This document shows, one piece after another, positions 24,686 to 32,460 of a stretch of 41,099 bases of DNA. Each line of letters opens with the position of its first letter. Position 1 is the stretch's first letter. The notes under the pieces were generated by a model, which searched no databases, was not told the origin of the DNA, and saw only the letters and a list, made by a program, of their open reading frames with translations. A program made the position numbers and the translations under genes. The stretch comes from an uncultured Eubacteriales bacterium (GTDB taxonomy: Bacteria; Bacillota; Clostridia; Oscillospirales; Oscillospiraceae), in assembly GCA_902477055.1 (NCBI GenBank), contig CABSFY010000003.1:1-41099 (forward strand). Direction: 5' to 3'.

Positions 24686-25846
24686 TCAACGCAGCGAGGC
24701 GATGAAGCAGGAGGGATCGGTTTGCTTGCGGGCGCGCGCCCAGGCGTGTACTTCAGCCACGGACACTGCCTTGGTTATTATACCGCAATCGAGCATTTTG
24801 TCAATGTGGGATTGCAGCCACGCGTCCATCCCGTTCGTCCGGATGTAATACTGCCGGAGAACGGAGGTATTATCGACCTCGGTCGGCTCCAGACGGTCGG
24901 TATAGAACCCGCGCAGACCGCGGCAGACATCCACGCAGTCCTGCAAGACATTATATGCCGTGGGGTAGCGGCCTGCGCCCTGACCGTAGAAGCTCTGCTT
25001 GCCGATGCGCTCGCCGGTGAGGGAAATAATATTATTATTGGTGGGAATCGCAAACTCCGGCATGGCCGGGGTCATGAGCGACGGCTCAATATAGGCGACG
25101 GTCGTGTTTTCCAGCTTTCGGGACGCAGCGAACAGCTTGCACACCCGGCCCATCCGGCGGAAGGCGGCGATATCCGCGTCGGTGATCGTTTCGATGCCGA
25201 ATACGTCCACGTCCTCCTCGCGCAGCACGCGGCCGTAGGCAATATTCGACGAAATAACGAGCTTGCGGCGAATATCCGCGCCGCTGATGTCCGCCGAGGG
25301 ATCGCGCTCGGCATAGCCCAGCCGCTGCGCCTCGGCCAGCGCACTTTGGAAGCTGCCGCCGGACGTGTGCATCGTGTCGAGAATGAAGTTCGTCGTGCCG
25401 TTCATGATGCCGCTGATGCGCGTGACCGGCTCTTGATGGATGGTGCGCTCGAGCGTCGTGAGCCACGGAATGCCGCCGCCCGCCGCCGCCGTGCAGCGCA
25501 GGGCCACGCCGTACTGCGCCGTCAGCTCCACCAGCTCGCGGTAATGCGCCGCGACGAGGAGCTTATTGGCGGTGATGACGTTTTTGCCTGCGCGAATGGC
25601 GCTTGTGATCCATTCGTAGGCCGGATGCAGGCCGCCGATGACCTCAATGACCGTATCGACCGAGGCATCGTTGAGGATCTCGTCGATGCTCTGCGCGATC
25701 TTGCAGCGGATGCCGTCGAACAGCGTCAGGCTCAGCACATAGGCCAGCTCCATATCCTCCCGCGCAAGAATATAATCATACACGCCGCGCCCAACCGTTC
25801 CCAGTCCCAACAGCGCAACGCGCATCGGACGTTGCTTCTCTTTCAT
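24686..25846 (-). CDS. hom: Homoserine dehydrogenase
   Basis: 386 residues from the ATG at 25846, which has GGAAGG upstream; the open frame extends much further but that part has no family similarity. NAD(P)-binding GLGTVG (14-19), ITANKLLVAAHY, GGGIPWL, GIMNGTTNFIL and the YGQGAGRYPTA segment are typical. It reduces aspartate semialdehyde to homoserine. The tail after the catalytic part is about 60 residues, shorter than a full ACT domain, so feedback control by threonine may be reduced or altered. It is transcribed away from thrC from an overlapping promoter pair. Confidence 0.94.
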   Translation of the reverse strand: MKEKQRPMRVALLGLGTVGRGVYDYILAREDMELAYVLSLTLFDGIRCKIAQSIDEILNDASVDTVIEVIGGLHPAYEWITSAIRAGKNVITANKLLVAAHYRELVELTAQYGVALRCTAAAGGGIPWLTTLERTIHQEPVTRISGIMNGTTNFILDTMHTSGGSFQSALAEAQRLGYAERDPSADISGADIRRKLVISSNIAYGRVLREEDVDVFGIETITDADIAAFRRMGRVCKLFAASRKLENTTVAYIEPSLMTPAMPEFAIPTNNNIISLTGERIGKQSFYGQGAGRYPTAYNVLQDCVDVCRGLRGFYTDRLEPTEVDNTSVLRQYYIRTNGMDAWLQSHIDKMLDCGIITKAVSVAEVHAWARARKQTDPSCFIASLR

Positions 25847-25890
25847 AACGATGCCTTCCTTCACAAGCAAGTGTCCTTGAGAGAAAAACA

Positions 25891-25940
25891 CTTGCATTTT
25901 TCTGAAAAACAGTATATCATATAGATCAGAAAAACGCAAG
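25891..25940. promoter_or_regulatory. Overlapping divergent promoters of hom and thrC inside a dyad
   Basis: Inverted arms CTTGCATTTTTCTGA (25891-25905) and TCAGAAAAACGCAAG (25926-25940) differ from perfect symmetry at one base. Plus promoter: TTGCAT 25892-25897, 17 bp, TATCAT 25915-25920. Minus promoter: TTGCGT 25939-25934, 17 bp, TATACT 25916-25911. The two -10 boxes overlap by two bases and each -35 lies in one arm, so only one polymerase can bind at a time. Confidence 0.75.
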
Positions 25941-26004
25941 CAAAAGATTTCCGCCGCGCCCGACTTTTTCGGAAAAAGCGGCAAAAACGAGGGAGGAACC
26001 TTCC

Positions 26005-27453
26005 ATGCGCTATCACAGCACCCGAAATGAGGCCCTGACGGCCGACTCCATGCAGGCCGTTTTGCAGGGATTGGCACCGGACGGCGGACTTTATGTTGCG
26101 CTGCCGCCTGCCTTTGACTGGCAGAGCATCCTGCCGCTTTCGACGTTCGGCATGGCGGAGAGAATTCTTTCCGCGCTGCTGCCGGAGTTCGGCGGAATGC
26201 ATGAGCTGGTGCGCCGCGCCTACGCGGGGAAGTTTGAAACCGACGAGCTGACACCGCTGGTGCCGGTCGGGGAACGATACGTGCTGGAGCTGTTCCGGGG
26301 GCCGACCTCGGCGTTTAAGGACGTGGCGCTTTCCATGCTGCCGCAGCTTATCACCGCCGCGCGGGAAAGGACCGGGATGGCCGACGAGATTTTAATTCTC
26401 ACCGCGACCTCCGGCGACACCGGCAAGGCGGCGCTGGCGGGCTTCCGGGACGTCCCCGGCACAAAGATCATCGTGTTTTATCCCGATGCGGGCGTGTCGC
26501 AGGTGCAGGAGGCGCAGATGGTCACGCAGGAGGGAGAAAACGTCTGCGTCTGCGCCGTGCGCGGCAATTTCGACGACACGCAGACCGGCGTGAAGGAGAT
26601 TTTTGCCGCGGGCATCCCGGCAGGCTGCGGCGCGGTGCTCTCGTCGGCCAATTCCATCAACATCGGGCGGCTGGCACCGCAGGTGGTATACTATTTTAAG
26701 GCGTACAGCGAGCTTTGCCGCAGCGGACGGATTCAGGCCGGCGATTTGGTCGATTTCGTCGTGCCGACGGGCAACTTCGGCGACATTCTGGCGGGCTATC
26801 TGGCCAAGCGGCTGGGTCTGCCGGTCGGGACGCTGGTTTGCGCGTCGAACCGGAACAATGTGCTGACGGACTACCTGCAAACGGGCGTTTATGACCGGCG
26901 GCGGCCGTTTTATAAGACGCTTTCGCCGTCGATGGATATTCTCGTTTCGAGCAATCTGGAACGGCTGCTGTATTTCCTGACGAATGACGCGGCGCAGGTG
27001 GCCGAGTGGATGCGGGCGCTGCGGGAGGAGGGACGGTTTGCCGTTTCTCCGGCGGTGCTGGAGCGGCTGCACGCCGAATTTGCATGGGGCTGCTGCGGCG
27101 ACGACGAAACAAAGGCGGCCATCGGTGAGGTCTGGCAGACGCACCATTATTTAATGGATACGCACACCGCCGTCGCTTGGCGCGTTGCGGAGGGCTACGA
27201 AAGCGAGCGGCCGGTGGTCGTGCTGTCCACCGCGTCGCCCTATAAATTCCCGGCGGCGGTCCTCGATGCGATCGGCGGGGATACGACGGGCAGTGAATTC
27301 GATCAGATGCGCCGTCTGCATGAACGCACCGGCGTGCCGGTCCCGGCGGGGCTGGCGGCGCTGGAGGAGAAGCCGAGAAAGCATTTTAACGTGATCGATC
27401 GCGGCGAAATGCAGGACTTTGTTTTACGGAAGGTGAGCCGATGGGAAGCGTAA
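26005..27453 (+). CDS. thrC: Threonine synthase
   Basis: 482 residues, the long bacterial/yeast type. N-terminal YHSTRNEALT, PLP-binding Lys105 in GPTSAFKDVALS, phosphate-binding TATSGDTGKAAL, and SSANSINIGRLAPQ with VPTGNFGDILAGY later. It converts O-phosphohomoserine to threonine using pyridoxal phosphate. The GGGAGG site precedes the ATG at 26005. Its last 13 bp overlap the start of thrB, so the two are translationally coupled. Confidence 0.96.
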   Translation: MRYHSTRNEALTADSMQAVLQGLAPDGGLYVALPPAFDWQSILPLSTFGMAERILSALLPEFGGMHELVRRAYAGKFETDELTPLVPVGERYVLELFRGPTSAFKDVALSMLPQLITAARERTGMADEILILTATSGDTGKAALAGFRDVPGTKIIVFYPDAGVSQVQEAQMVTQEGENVCVCAVRGNFDDTQTGVKEIFAAGIPAGCGAVLSSANSINIGRLAPQVVYYFKAYSELCRSGRIQAGDLVDFVVPTGNFGDILAGYLAKRLGLPVGTLVCASNRNNVLTDYLQTGVYDRRRPFYKTLSPSMDILVSSNLERLLYFLTNDAAQVAEWMRALREEGRFAVSPAVLERLHAEFAWGCCGDDETKAAIGEVWQTHHYLMDTHTAVAWRVAEGYESERPVVVLSTASPYKFPAAVLDAIGGDTTGSEFDQMRRLHERTGVPVPAGLAALEEKPRKHFNVIDRGEMQDFVLRKVSRWEA

Positions 27454-28328
27454 CGATTCGTGTGCCTGCGACGAGCGCCAATCTGGGGCCGGGCTTTGAC
27501 TCGTTTGGCTGCGCGCTGGCGCTCTACAATACTTATACGTTTGAACAGATCAGCGGCGGGCTGGAAATCTACGGCTGCGACGAGGAGTTCCGCAACCGCG
27601 ATAACCTGTCCATTGTTTCCTATCGCTACGCGATGGAGGCGCTGGGGCTGCCAATGGAGCCGCTGAGCCTGACCATCGACGCGCACATTCCGGTGTGCCG
27701 GGGCCTCGGCTCGTCGTCGGCGATGATTATCGGCGGCGTGATGGCGGCCAACGTGCTGCACGGAAGTCCCATGTCGCGCGAGGAGCTGCTGCGGCTGTGC
27801 ACCATCGTGGAGGGCCACCCGGACAACCTCGCCCCCGCGCTCTACGGCGGCATGACCGCCAGCCTGATGCGCGGCGGGATGCCGGTGACGGCGTGCTTCC
27901 CGCTGTCGGAAAAGCTGCGGTTTTTTGCGCTTGTGCCTCCGTTCCATCTGAGCACGCAGACGGCGCGGGCGGTGCTGCCGCAGCGGGTGCCGTTTGCCGA
28001 CGCGGTGTTTAATGTTTCTCACGCGGCACTGCTGCTGCGTGCGCTGGAAACGGCGGATATCGACATGATCTCGCTTGCGCTGGACGACCGGCTGCACCAG
28101 CCGTACCGCAAGGGTCTGATCAAGGGCTACGAAATCGCCGAGCAGACCGCGCGGGATTGCGGCGTGCGGGCGTTCTGCATCTCCGGCGCTGGCCCGACCT
28201 GCCTGTGCATCGCGGACAACGACGAGGTCGGTCAGCGGCTTTCCGAGGCTGTGACTGCGCAGAAGGCGCTGGCGGGCTGGCAGGTGCTGCCCCTGCGCGT
28301 CGATACCGAGGGCGCGAAGGTGCTGTAA
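27441..28328 (+). CDS. thrB: Homoserine kinase (GHMP family)
   Basis: 295 residues. GHMP kinase marks: PATSANLGPGFDSFG (9-23), the ATP loop GLGSSSA (88-94), HPDNLAPALYGG and the C-terminal AFCISGAGPTCLC. It phosphorylates homoserine to give the substrate of ThrC. The ATG sits inside the end of thrC, with AAGGTGAG as ribosome site. dapF starts 36 bp after its stop. Confidence 0.96.
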   Translation: MGSVTIRVPATSANLGPGFDSFGCALALYNTYTFEQISGGLEIYGCDEEFRNRDNLSIVSYRYAMEALGLPMEPLSLTIDAHIPVCRGLGSSSAMIIGGVMAANVLHGSPMSREELLRLCTIVEGHPDNLAPALYGGMTASLMRGGMPVTACFPLSEKLRFFALVPPFHLSTQTARAVLPQRVPFADAVFNVSHAALLLRALETADIDMISLALDDRLHQPYRKGLIKGYEIAEQTARDCGVRAFCISGAGPTCLCIADNDEVGQRLSEAVTAQKALAGWQVLPLRVDTEGAKVL

Positions 28329-28364
28329 GGCTTTGCAGATGCGAAAATCGGAACGGAGAAAAGT

Positions 28365-29147
28365 ATGAAATTTTACAAATACTGCGGGGCGGGGAACGAT
28401 TTCGTCCTGCTGGAGAATTTTGACGGCGCACTCACGGACTATCCCGCGCTGGCAAAGCGCCTGTGCGACCGGCACTTTTCCGTTGGTGCGGACGGGCTGA
28501 TCGTGCTGGAGCCTGCACAGCACGGTGCGGACTGCCGGATGCGCTTTTATAACAACGACGGCTCGGCCGCCGAGATGTGCGGCAACGGTGTGCGCTGCCT
28601 GTGCCGCCACTGCTACGAGCGCGGCCTGTCCGGCGAAATGCAGCGCATCGAAACGCCCGCCGGTCTGGTCACCGGGCAGCGCATCGATGCCGACTACTAT
28701 CGCATCGAGCTGAACACGCCGTCCGTCGTGCGGCTGCAAATGGTCGCAGAGGACGTTTTATGCGACTATCTGGTGCTGGGCGAGAGCGGCATCCCCCATG
28801 CCGTCGCGCCGATGCCGGAGCTGACCGGCGCGACGCTGAAGGACTTTGCCGCGCGGCTGCGGTTCAGCACGGCCTTCCCCGGCGGAGCAAACGTCAACCT
28901 CTGGAGGAAAACGGGCGATCATGCCCTGTATCTGCGCACGTATGAGCGCGGCGTGGAGGATTTCACCCTCGCCTGCGGCACCGGCACGGGCGCGACTGTC
29001 GCCGCCCTGACCCGGCGAGGCCTTGTCAGCGGAAAGCAGACGCAGGTACAAACCGACGGCGGCCTGCTGACCGTGGACATCGAGGGGGAGCGCATTTTCC
29101 TTACGGGGCCGGCGGTGTGTACGTTCACGGGCGAAGTCGGGGAGTAG
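28365..29147 (+). CDS. dapF: Diaminopimelate epimerase
   Basis: 260 residues. Catalytic Cys72 in EMCGNGVRC and Cys204 in LACGTGTGA are both present, with the N-terminal YKYCGAGNDFVLL. It converts LL- to meso-diaminopimelate for peptidoglycan and lysine. It shares an operon with thrC and thrB, GGAG lies 7 bases before the ATG, and no promoter is apparent in the 36-bp gap. Joining dapF to the threonine genes links the two branches that leave aspartate semialdehyde. Confidence 0.95.
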   Translation: MKFYKYCGAGNDFVLLENFDGALTDYPALAKRLCDRHFSVGADGLIVLEPAQHGADCRMRFYNNDGSAAEMCGNGVRCLCRHCYERGLSGEMQRIETPAGLVTGQRIDADYYRIELNTPSVVRLQMVAEDVLCDYLVLGESGIPHAVAPMPELTGATLKDFAARLRFSTAFPGGANVNLWRKTGDHALYLRTYERGVEDFTLACGTGTGATVAALTRRGLVSGKQTQVQTDGGLLTVDIEGERIFLTGPAVCTFTGEVGE

Positions 29148-29149
29148 TA

Positions 29150-29500
29150 GATAGTGGATAGTGGATAGTGGTGGTGTGCCTGGCGGCACGGATTAAAAAT
29201 CCGCTGCGGCGGGGGCGGGCGATCGATGATCGCCCCTACGGCTTCTACGGAAGTTCTTATCAATGACGGAAGTGCCGACAGCGGCGCGATGTGGGCATCG
29301 CGCCCTACGCATGGAACGGCAAAATTTGCGTAGGGGCCGATGCCTACATCGGCCCGTTGTTGGCACTTCCGTTTCATGCGTAGGGCGGGGTCACCTGACC
29401 CCGCCGCTGTTGGCACTTCGATTTTGCTGCAACCCAAATTGCAGCGTGCGCCTGCGGGCACGGGGACCCTATCCGTCAGCTGCGCTGACAGCAGCTTGTC
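29150..29500. repeat. Compound repeat block: tandem GATAGTG, families E, D and B
   Basis: In order: a 7-bp tandem (ATAGTGG three times, about 29152-29172), family E (29174-29213), four family D hairpins (29217-29240, 29283-29309, 29329-29355, 29379-29405; the first two reversed), then a family B-like part with GCGCCTGCGGGC and CAGCTGCGCTGACAGC. The end part matches 41014-41099. No gene is supported in 29148-29799. Confidence 0.75.
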
Positions 29501-29581
29501 AAAAAAGTCCTCGCGGACTTTTCCGACAAGCTGCTTTCAAAATTGCAAAATAAGAATAAGTAAGATTATTTTGCAATTTTG
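29490..29581. repeat. Nested inverted repeats
   Basis: AGCAGCTTGTC (29490-29500) pairs with GACAAGCTGCT (29525-29535), with AAAGTCC/GGACTTT inside. Next to it, 16-bp perfect arms CAAAATTGCAAAATAA (29538-29553) and 29566-29581 form an AT-rich hairpin with a 12-base loop. Confidence 0.75.
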
Positions 29582-29605
29582 TCCGCTGCGGCGGGGTTAT
29601 TGAAC

Positions 29606-29640
29606 GTGAAAGGGAACCCTGACGGTTCCCTTTCACACTT
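29606..29640 (+). terminator. Terminator downstream of thrC-thrB-dapF
   Basis: Perfect 13-bp arms GTGAAAGGGAACC (29606-29618) and 29624-29636, loop CTGAC, then ACTTTT. It is about 460 bases after dapF, so any readthrough would transcribe the repeat block. Confidence 0.7.
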
Positions 29641-29758
29641 TTCCTCCCTCCGAAACCTTTCGTCGGACTGTTTTTCGACAGCCTGCCGTCAGTTTCGCTG
29701 ACGGCTTCCTCAAGGCTGCGGCGGTGGGGATTTCTAATCGGCGATCATATAGAACAAG

Positions 29759-29782
29759 GCTCTCCTGCGGTGGCAGGAGAGC
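29759..29782 (-). terminator. Hairpin after the Zn metallopeptidase gene
   Basis: Perfect 10-bp arms GCTCTCCTGC and GCAGGAGAGC with a 4-base loop, 17 bases beyond the stop at 29800. The following minus-strand text CTTGTTCT is a poor U-tract. Confidence 0.5.
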
Positions 29783-29799
29783 ATTGCTGGTTATTTGCT

Positions 29800-30534
29800 T
29801 CAATCGCGTCTGCGGCGGCCGCCGACGAGGACGAGCAGGCGCAGAAATTGCGTCAGGCTGACGGCAAGCGCCGCGACATAGGTCATGGCGGCGGCGGTCA
29901 GCACCTTTTTAGCGCCGCGGTTTTCCTCGTCGGTCAGCAGATTGCTCTGCTCGATAGCGCGAACGGCGCGGCGGCTGGCGTTAAATTCCGTCGGCAGGGT
30001 GATAAGCTGAAACACGACGCACGTCCCGTAGCACAGGGCGCCGACGACCGCAACATAGTAGAAAAAGTCACTGACGGCGGGCGCCGCCTCGATGGACATC
30101 ATGATCAGCCCCAGCAGGATCAGCGGCATGGACAGCCGCGAGCCGATGTTTGTGATCGGCACGATGGCGGCGCGGACGCGGATGGGGACATAGCCCGTGG
30201 CATACTGGACGGCGTGTCCGGCTTCATGCGCCGCGACACCGACGGCTGCCGTGGTCGGTGCGTCGTAAACGCTGTCCGACAGACGGATGACGTTGGCTTT
30301 TGGGTCGTAATGGTCCGTCAGATTGCCGGATACCCGCTCGATGCGCACGCCGCTTACGCCGTTGGCGGCCAGCACGGCCCGTGCGGCATCCGCACCGGTC
30401 ATGCCTCGGCTATTGCGCACGCGGCTGTACTTTTTGAACGTGCTGTTGACCCTTGCACCGGCCAGCAGCGACAGCAGCATCGCCACGAGCACCAGCCCGT
30501 ACAGCGGGTCAAAATAATAGTATCCGAAATACAT
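29800..30534 (-). CDS. Membrane zinc metallopeptidase, YugP family (Zn_peptidase_2)
   Basis: 244 residues. An N-terminal membrane helix (about 10-27), the zincin motif HEAGH (103-107) in VGVAAHEAGHAVQYATGY, and three further hydrophobic segments (about 118-170 and 215-238). LPTEFNASRRA near 185 is typical of the family and probably adds the third zinc ligand Glu. The family is thought to process membrane or membrane-near proteins; its substrates are poorly known. It begins 15 bp after the TIGR04255-type gene, with a GGAGGAGAG site, and so is in the same operon. Confidence 0.92.
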   Translation of the reverse strand: MYFGYYYFDPLYGLVLVAMLLSLLAGARVNSTFKKYSRVRNSRGMTGADAARAVLAANGVSGVRIERVSGNLTDHYDPKANVIRLSDSVYDAPTTAAVGVAAHEAGHAVQYATGYVPIRVRAAIVPITNIGSRLSMPLILLGLIMMSIEAAPAVSDFFYYVAVVGALCYGTCVVFQLITLPTEFNASRRAVRAIEQSNLLTDEENRGAKKVLTAAAMTYVAALAVSLTQFLRLLVLVGGRRRRD

Positions 30535-30549
30535 AGCTCTCTCCTCCGA

Positions 30550-31335
30550 TCAAAGCGGCTGCGGCTCCATCGCCTGATGCAGCGTATCGGTGATCGCGCC
30601 GCGGAAGGCGCGGTCGGCATGGGTATGCACGGTGTTCAGCGCACCGGCGGAGTGCTTCATCTCGACCTTGCCGGGCATAAAGACGTCGTTGTCCAGAATA
30701 AAGCGGACCTCCTTGTCCTCGACGTTGTTGCGCTTGATCATGCCGGGGCCGCAATGGAGCTTGAGCTTGCAGCCGCCGGGAAGCGACAGCTCAGCCTCCT
30801 GCGTGATGCGGGCGAAAGCGCGTTCGTTCACGTCCTCGTCGCCCATCAGGCCGAGATAGCCCGGCTCGATCAGCTCGGCAAACGGCGTGTCCTCCAGCCC
30901 AAGCGCCTTGCGGGAGAAGGCGTTGATATACCGCAGGCCGATGCGCTCGAAATAAGCAGGCTTGTAGACCTTGATAAAGCTGGCCAGCACCTCGTCGAGC
31001 CGCTGGGCGAAGTCCTCCCAGACGGTATAGGCGGGCGTGGCGAGGGCGATGAAGGTGTTGGTCATGTTGACCTTCCAGCGGCCGTCGGCGGAGAGAAATT
31101 GGTAGTTGATGACATCCGGCTGCTCCTCCAGCGCTCGATTGCCGCCCTGAACGACGACCTTCGGGGGTAGTTTTTCAATATTACGCGTATATTGCGGGTA
31201 GCTGCTGCGGATCAGATCCTGAAATTCCGCCGGTTCCCGCGCCGAGATCGACAAAATCGCGGGAAAACGAAGCTGACAGATGACCTCCAATAGCTGCGGC
31301 TTGCGATATTGCACGCGCTCTGTTTCCAAAAACAT
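30550..31335 (-). CDS. TIGR04255-family protein of unknown function
   Basis: 261 residues, soluble, without signal or membrane segments. Family-like marks are LLEVICQLRFP (N-terminus), FIALATPAYTVWEDFAQRL in the middle, FERIGLRYINAF and the C-terminal HTHADRAFRGAITDTLH. TIGR04255 proteins are scattered in bacteria and lack an agreed function; some occur next to defence or toxin-like genes, but nothing of that type is near here. It is the first gene of a two-gene operon with the YugP-type peptidase. ATG 31335 is chosen for its GGAG site at 8 bases; a GTG at 31344 is less well placed. Confidence 0.75.
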   Translation of the reverse strand: MFLETERVQYRKPQLLEVICQLRFPAILSISAREPAEFQDLIRSSYPQYTRNIEKLPPKVVVQGGNRALEEQPDVINYQFLSADGRWKVNMTNTFIALATPAYTVWEDFAQRLDEVLASFIKVYKPAYFERIGLRYINAFSRKALGLEDTPFAELIEPGYLGLMGDEDVNERAFARITQEAELSLPGGCKLKLHCGPGMIKRNNVEDKEVRFILDNDVFMPGKVEMKHSAGALNTVHTHADRAFRGAITDTLHQAMEPQPL

Positions 31336-31362
31336 AGTCTGCACTCCTTTCCGTTTTTGATA

Positions 31363-31390
31363 CAGGCCGCCGGAAGCCCCCGGCGGCCTG
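31363..31390 (-). promoter_or_regulatory. Strong GC hairpin in the leader of the TIGR04255 operon
   Basis: Perfect 11-bp arms CAGGCCGCCGG (31363-31373) and CCGGCGGCCTG (31380-31390) with a 6-base loop, located between the promoter and the ribosome site. No U-run follows on the minus strand, so it is not a plain terminator. Confidence 0.6.
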
Positions 31391-31406
31391 GAGTTTTCAC
31401 GAAAAG

Positions 31407-31435
31407 ATTATACCATAACCGCGAATTGGTTGCAA
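31407..31435 (-). promoter_or_regulatory. Promoter of the TIGR04255/YugP operon
   Basis: Minus strand TTGCAA (31435-31430), 17-bp spacer and TATAAT (31412-31407) preceded by TGG, which gives an extended -10. It is one of the best promoters in the window. Beyond it, 31440-31616 holds repeat-like text (CACGGCGAAGCCGTG at 31517-31531) and no gene. Confidence 0.75.
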
Positions 31436-31616
31436 CGTTTTTCTGTGCGGCGGATGAGGGAATCAGGGTCGGTGGTTAGAGCGCAGCGGCAAAACCTTCC
31501 TCTGCGGGGAAGGGGACACGGCGAAGCCGTGACGGAAGGAGAGAACGCCCCGGTCAACAGGAGGTTTCTCATAGAGGATGCTGCCAACATCTCTCCCTCA
31601 GGTGCTTCGCGCGGGG

Positions 31617-32210
31617 TCATTCGTCGTCGTCAATGGGATCGACGACGATCTCGTCGGGCTGCTGGTTGCGGACGATCTTGACGGCGGTGAGCGTGGTGCT
31701 GAGATTCAGAATGCCGTCCCAGATCAGCGAGATTCCCAGCAGCACGGTCAGCGCGCTTAGACTCTCGCCCGGGCGGATGATGAGCAGCAGACCGAAAATG
31801 CCGGTCAGAATCGCCGCGGCCAAAATCAGCCACCACTGGCGGATGCCGAAGGGCTTGGCCTCCATGGCGATTTGAATCTTGAACACGCCGTCGGCGAGGA
31901 TAAGAATGCCCAGCACGGTGCAAAACGCGGAAAGCACGTCCTGCGTCCGCACGAACAGGCTTGCGCCAAGGACCAGCATTACAATGCCGGAGGCGAGGTC
32001 ATGCTGAAACGCCAGCCGGAACAGATCGCGTGAAAAATACCCAACCAGCTTGATAATGCCGAATACGACCAGCGTGATGCCGCAGAGAATGCCCATCACG
32101 CGGATGGAAACGGACGGGAACAGCAGAAGCAGCGTTCCCATAACGCATAAAATAATAGAAACAACAATATAGCCGATCTTTGCGATCCGCATCGGTGTAA
32201 CTGAGCGCAT
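31617..32210 (-). CDS. DUF308/HdeD-like integral membrane protein
   Basis: 197 residues with six predicted membrane helices in two or three related pairs; the GILCGITLVVFGIIKL, LGILILADGVFKI and LGISLIWDGILNL repeats are the DUF308 signature. The C-terminus is acidic (VVDPIDDDE) and cytosolic by the positive-inside rule. HdeD in E. coli is linked to acid resistance, but the role in Firmicutes is not settled. The AAGGAGG site lies just before the ATG. A repeat of the palindrome type abuts the stop codon. Confidence 0.85.
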   Translation of the reverse strand: MRSVTPMRIAKIGYIVVSIILCVMGTLLLLFPSVSIRVMGILCGITLVVFGIIKLVGYFSRDLFRLAFQHDLASGIVMLVLGASLFVRTQDVLSAFCTVLGILILADGVFKIQIAMEAKPFGIRQWWLILAAAILTGIFGLLLIIRPGESLSALTVLLGISLIWDGILNLSTTLTAVKIVRNQQPDEIVVDPIDDDE

Positions 32211-32381
32211 ATGGCTCCCTCCTTTTCGGGCGAATCCCGCCCTTTTGCGAATAGTATAGCCGCCGGAGCGCCGGTTTGGCTACGGGCAAGGCCGCCGCAG
32301 TGTTGCCATTTTGGGCAGAAGGGCGCAGTTGTCCGAATTTTATGCGTCTGCGAAAAAAAGAAAAATCAGCGGCCCACGCTC

Positions 32382-32410
32382 TTGAAAACGCAACGTGCTT
32401 TTGATATACT
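32382..32410 (+). promoter_or_regulatory. Promoter of the decarboxylase beta/gamma genes
   Basis: TTGAAA (32382-32387), a 17-bp spacer and TATACT (32405-32410) with TGA before it, giving an extended -10. The leader is about 40 bases. Confidence 0.75.
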
Positions 32411-32431
32411 TTGCCTGTATTTGCGCAAAAA

Positions 32432-32445
32432 TTTCCGTACGGAAA
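32432..32445. promoter_or_regulatory. Perfect palindrome before the oadB ribosome site
   Basis: TTTCCGTACGGAAA is a perfect 14-bp palindrome between the promoter and the AGGAGG site at 32451. Related TTTCCG/CGGAAA dyads lie in the 35720-35761 gap, so one regulator might read both. Confidence 0.4.
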
Positions 32446-32460
32446 AAATGAGGAGGGCCG

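Noticed and set aside
24686..26254. A 522-codon version of homoserine dehydrogenase
   Set aside because: The first 136 codons lack family similarity, run antisense into thrC and cover both promoters. The ATG at 25846 has a ribosome site and the usual N-terminus.
29150..29500. A CRISPR array in the repeat block
   Set aside because: The units differ in length and orientation, have no regular spacers and are palindromes of several families; no cas gene is near.
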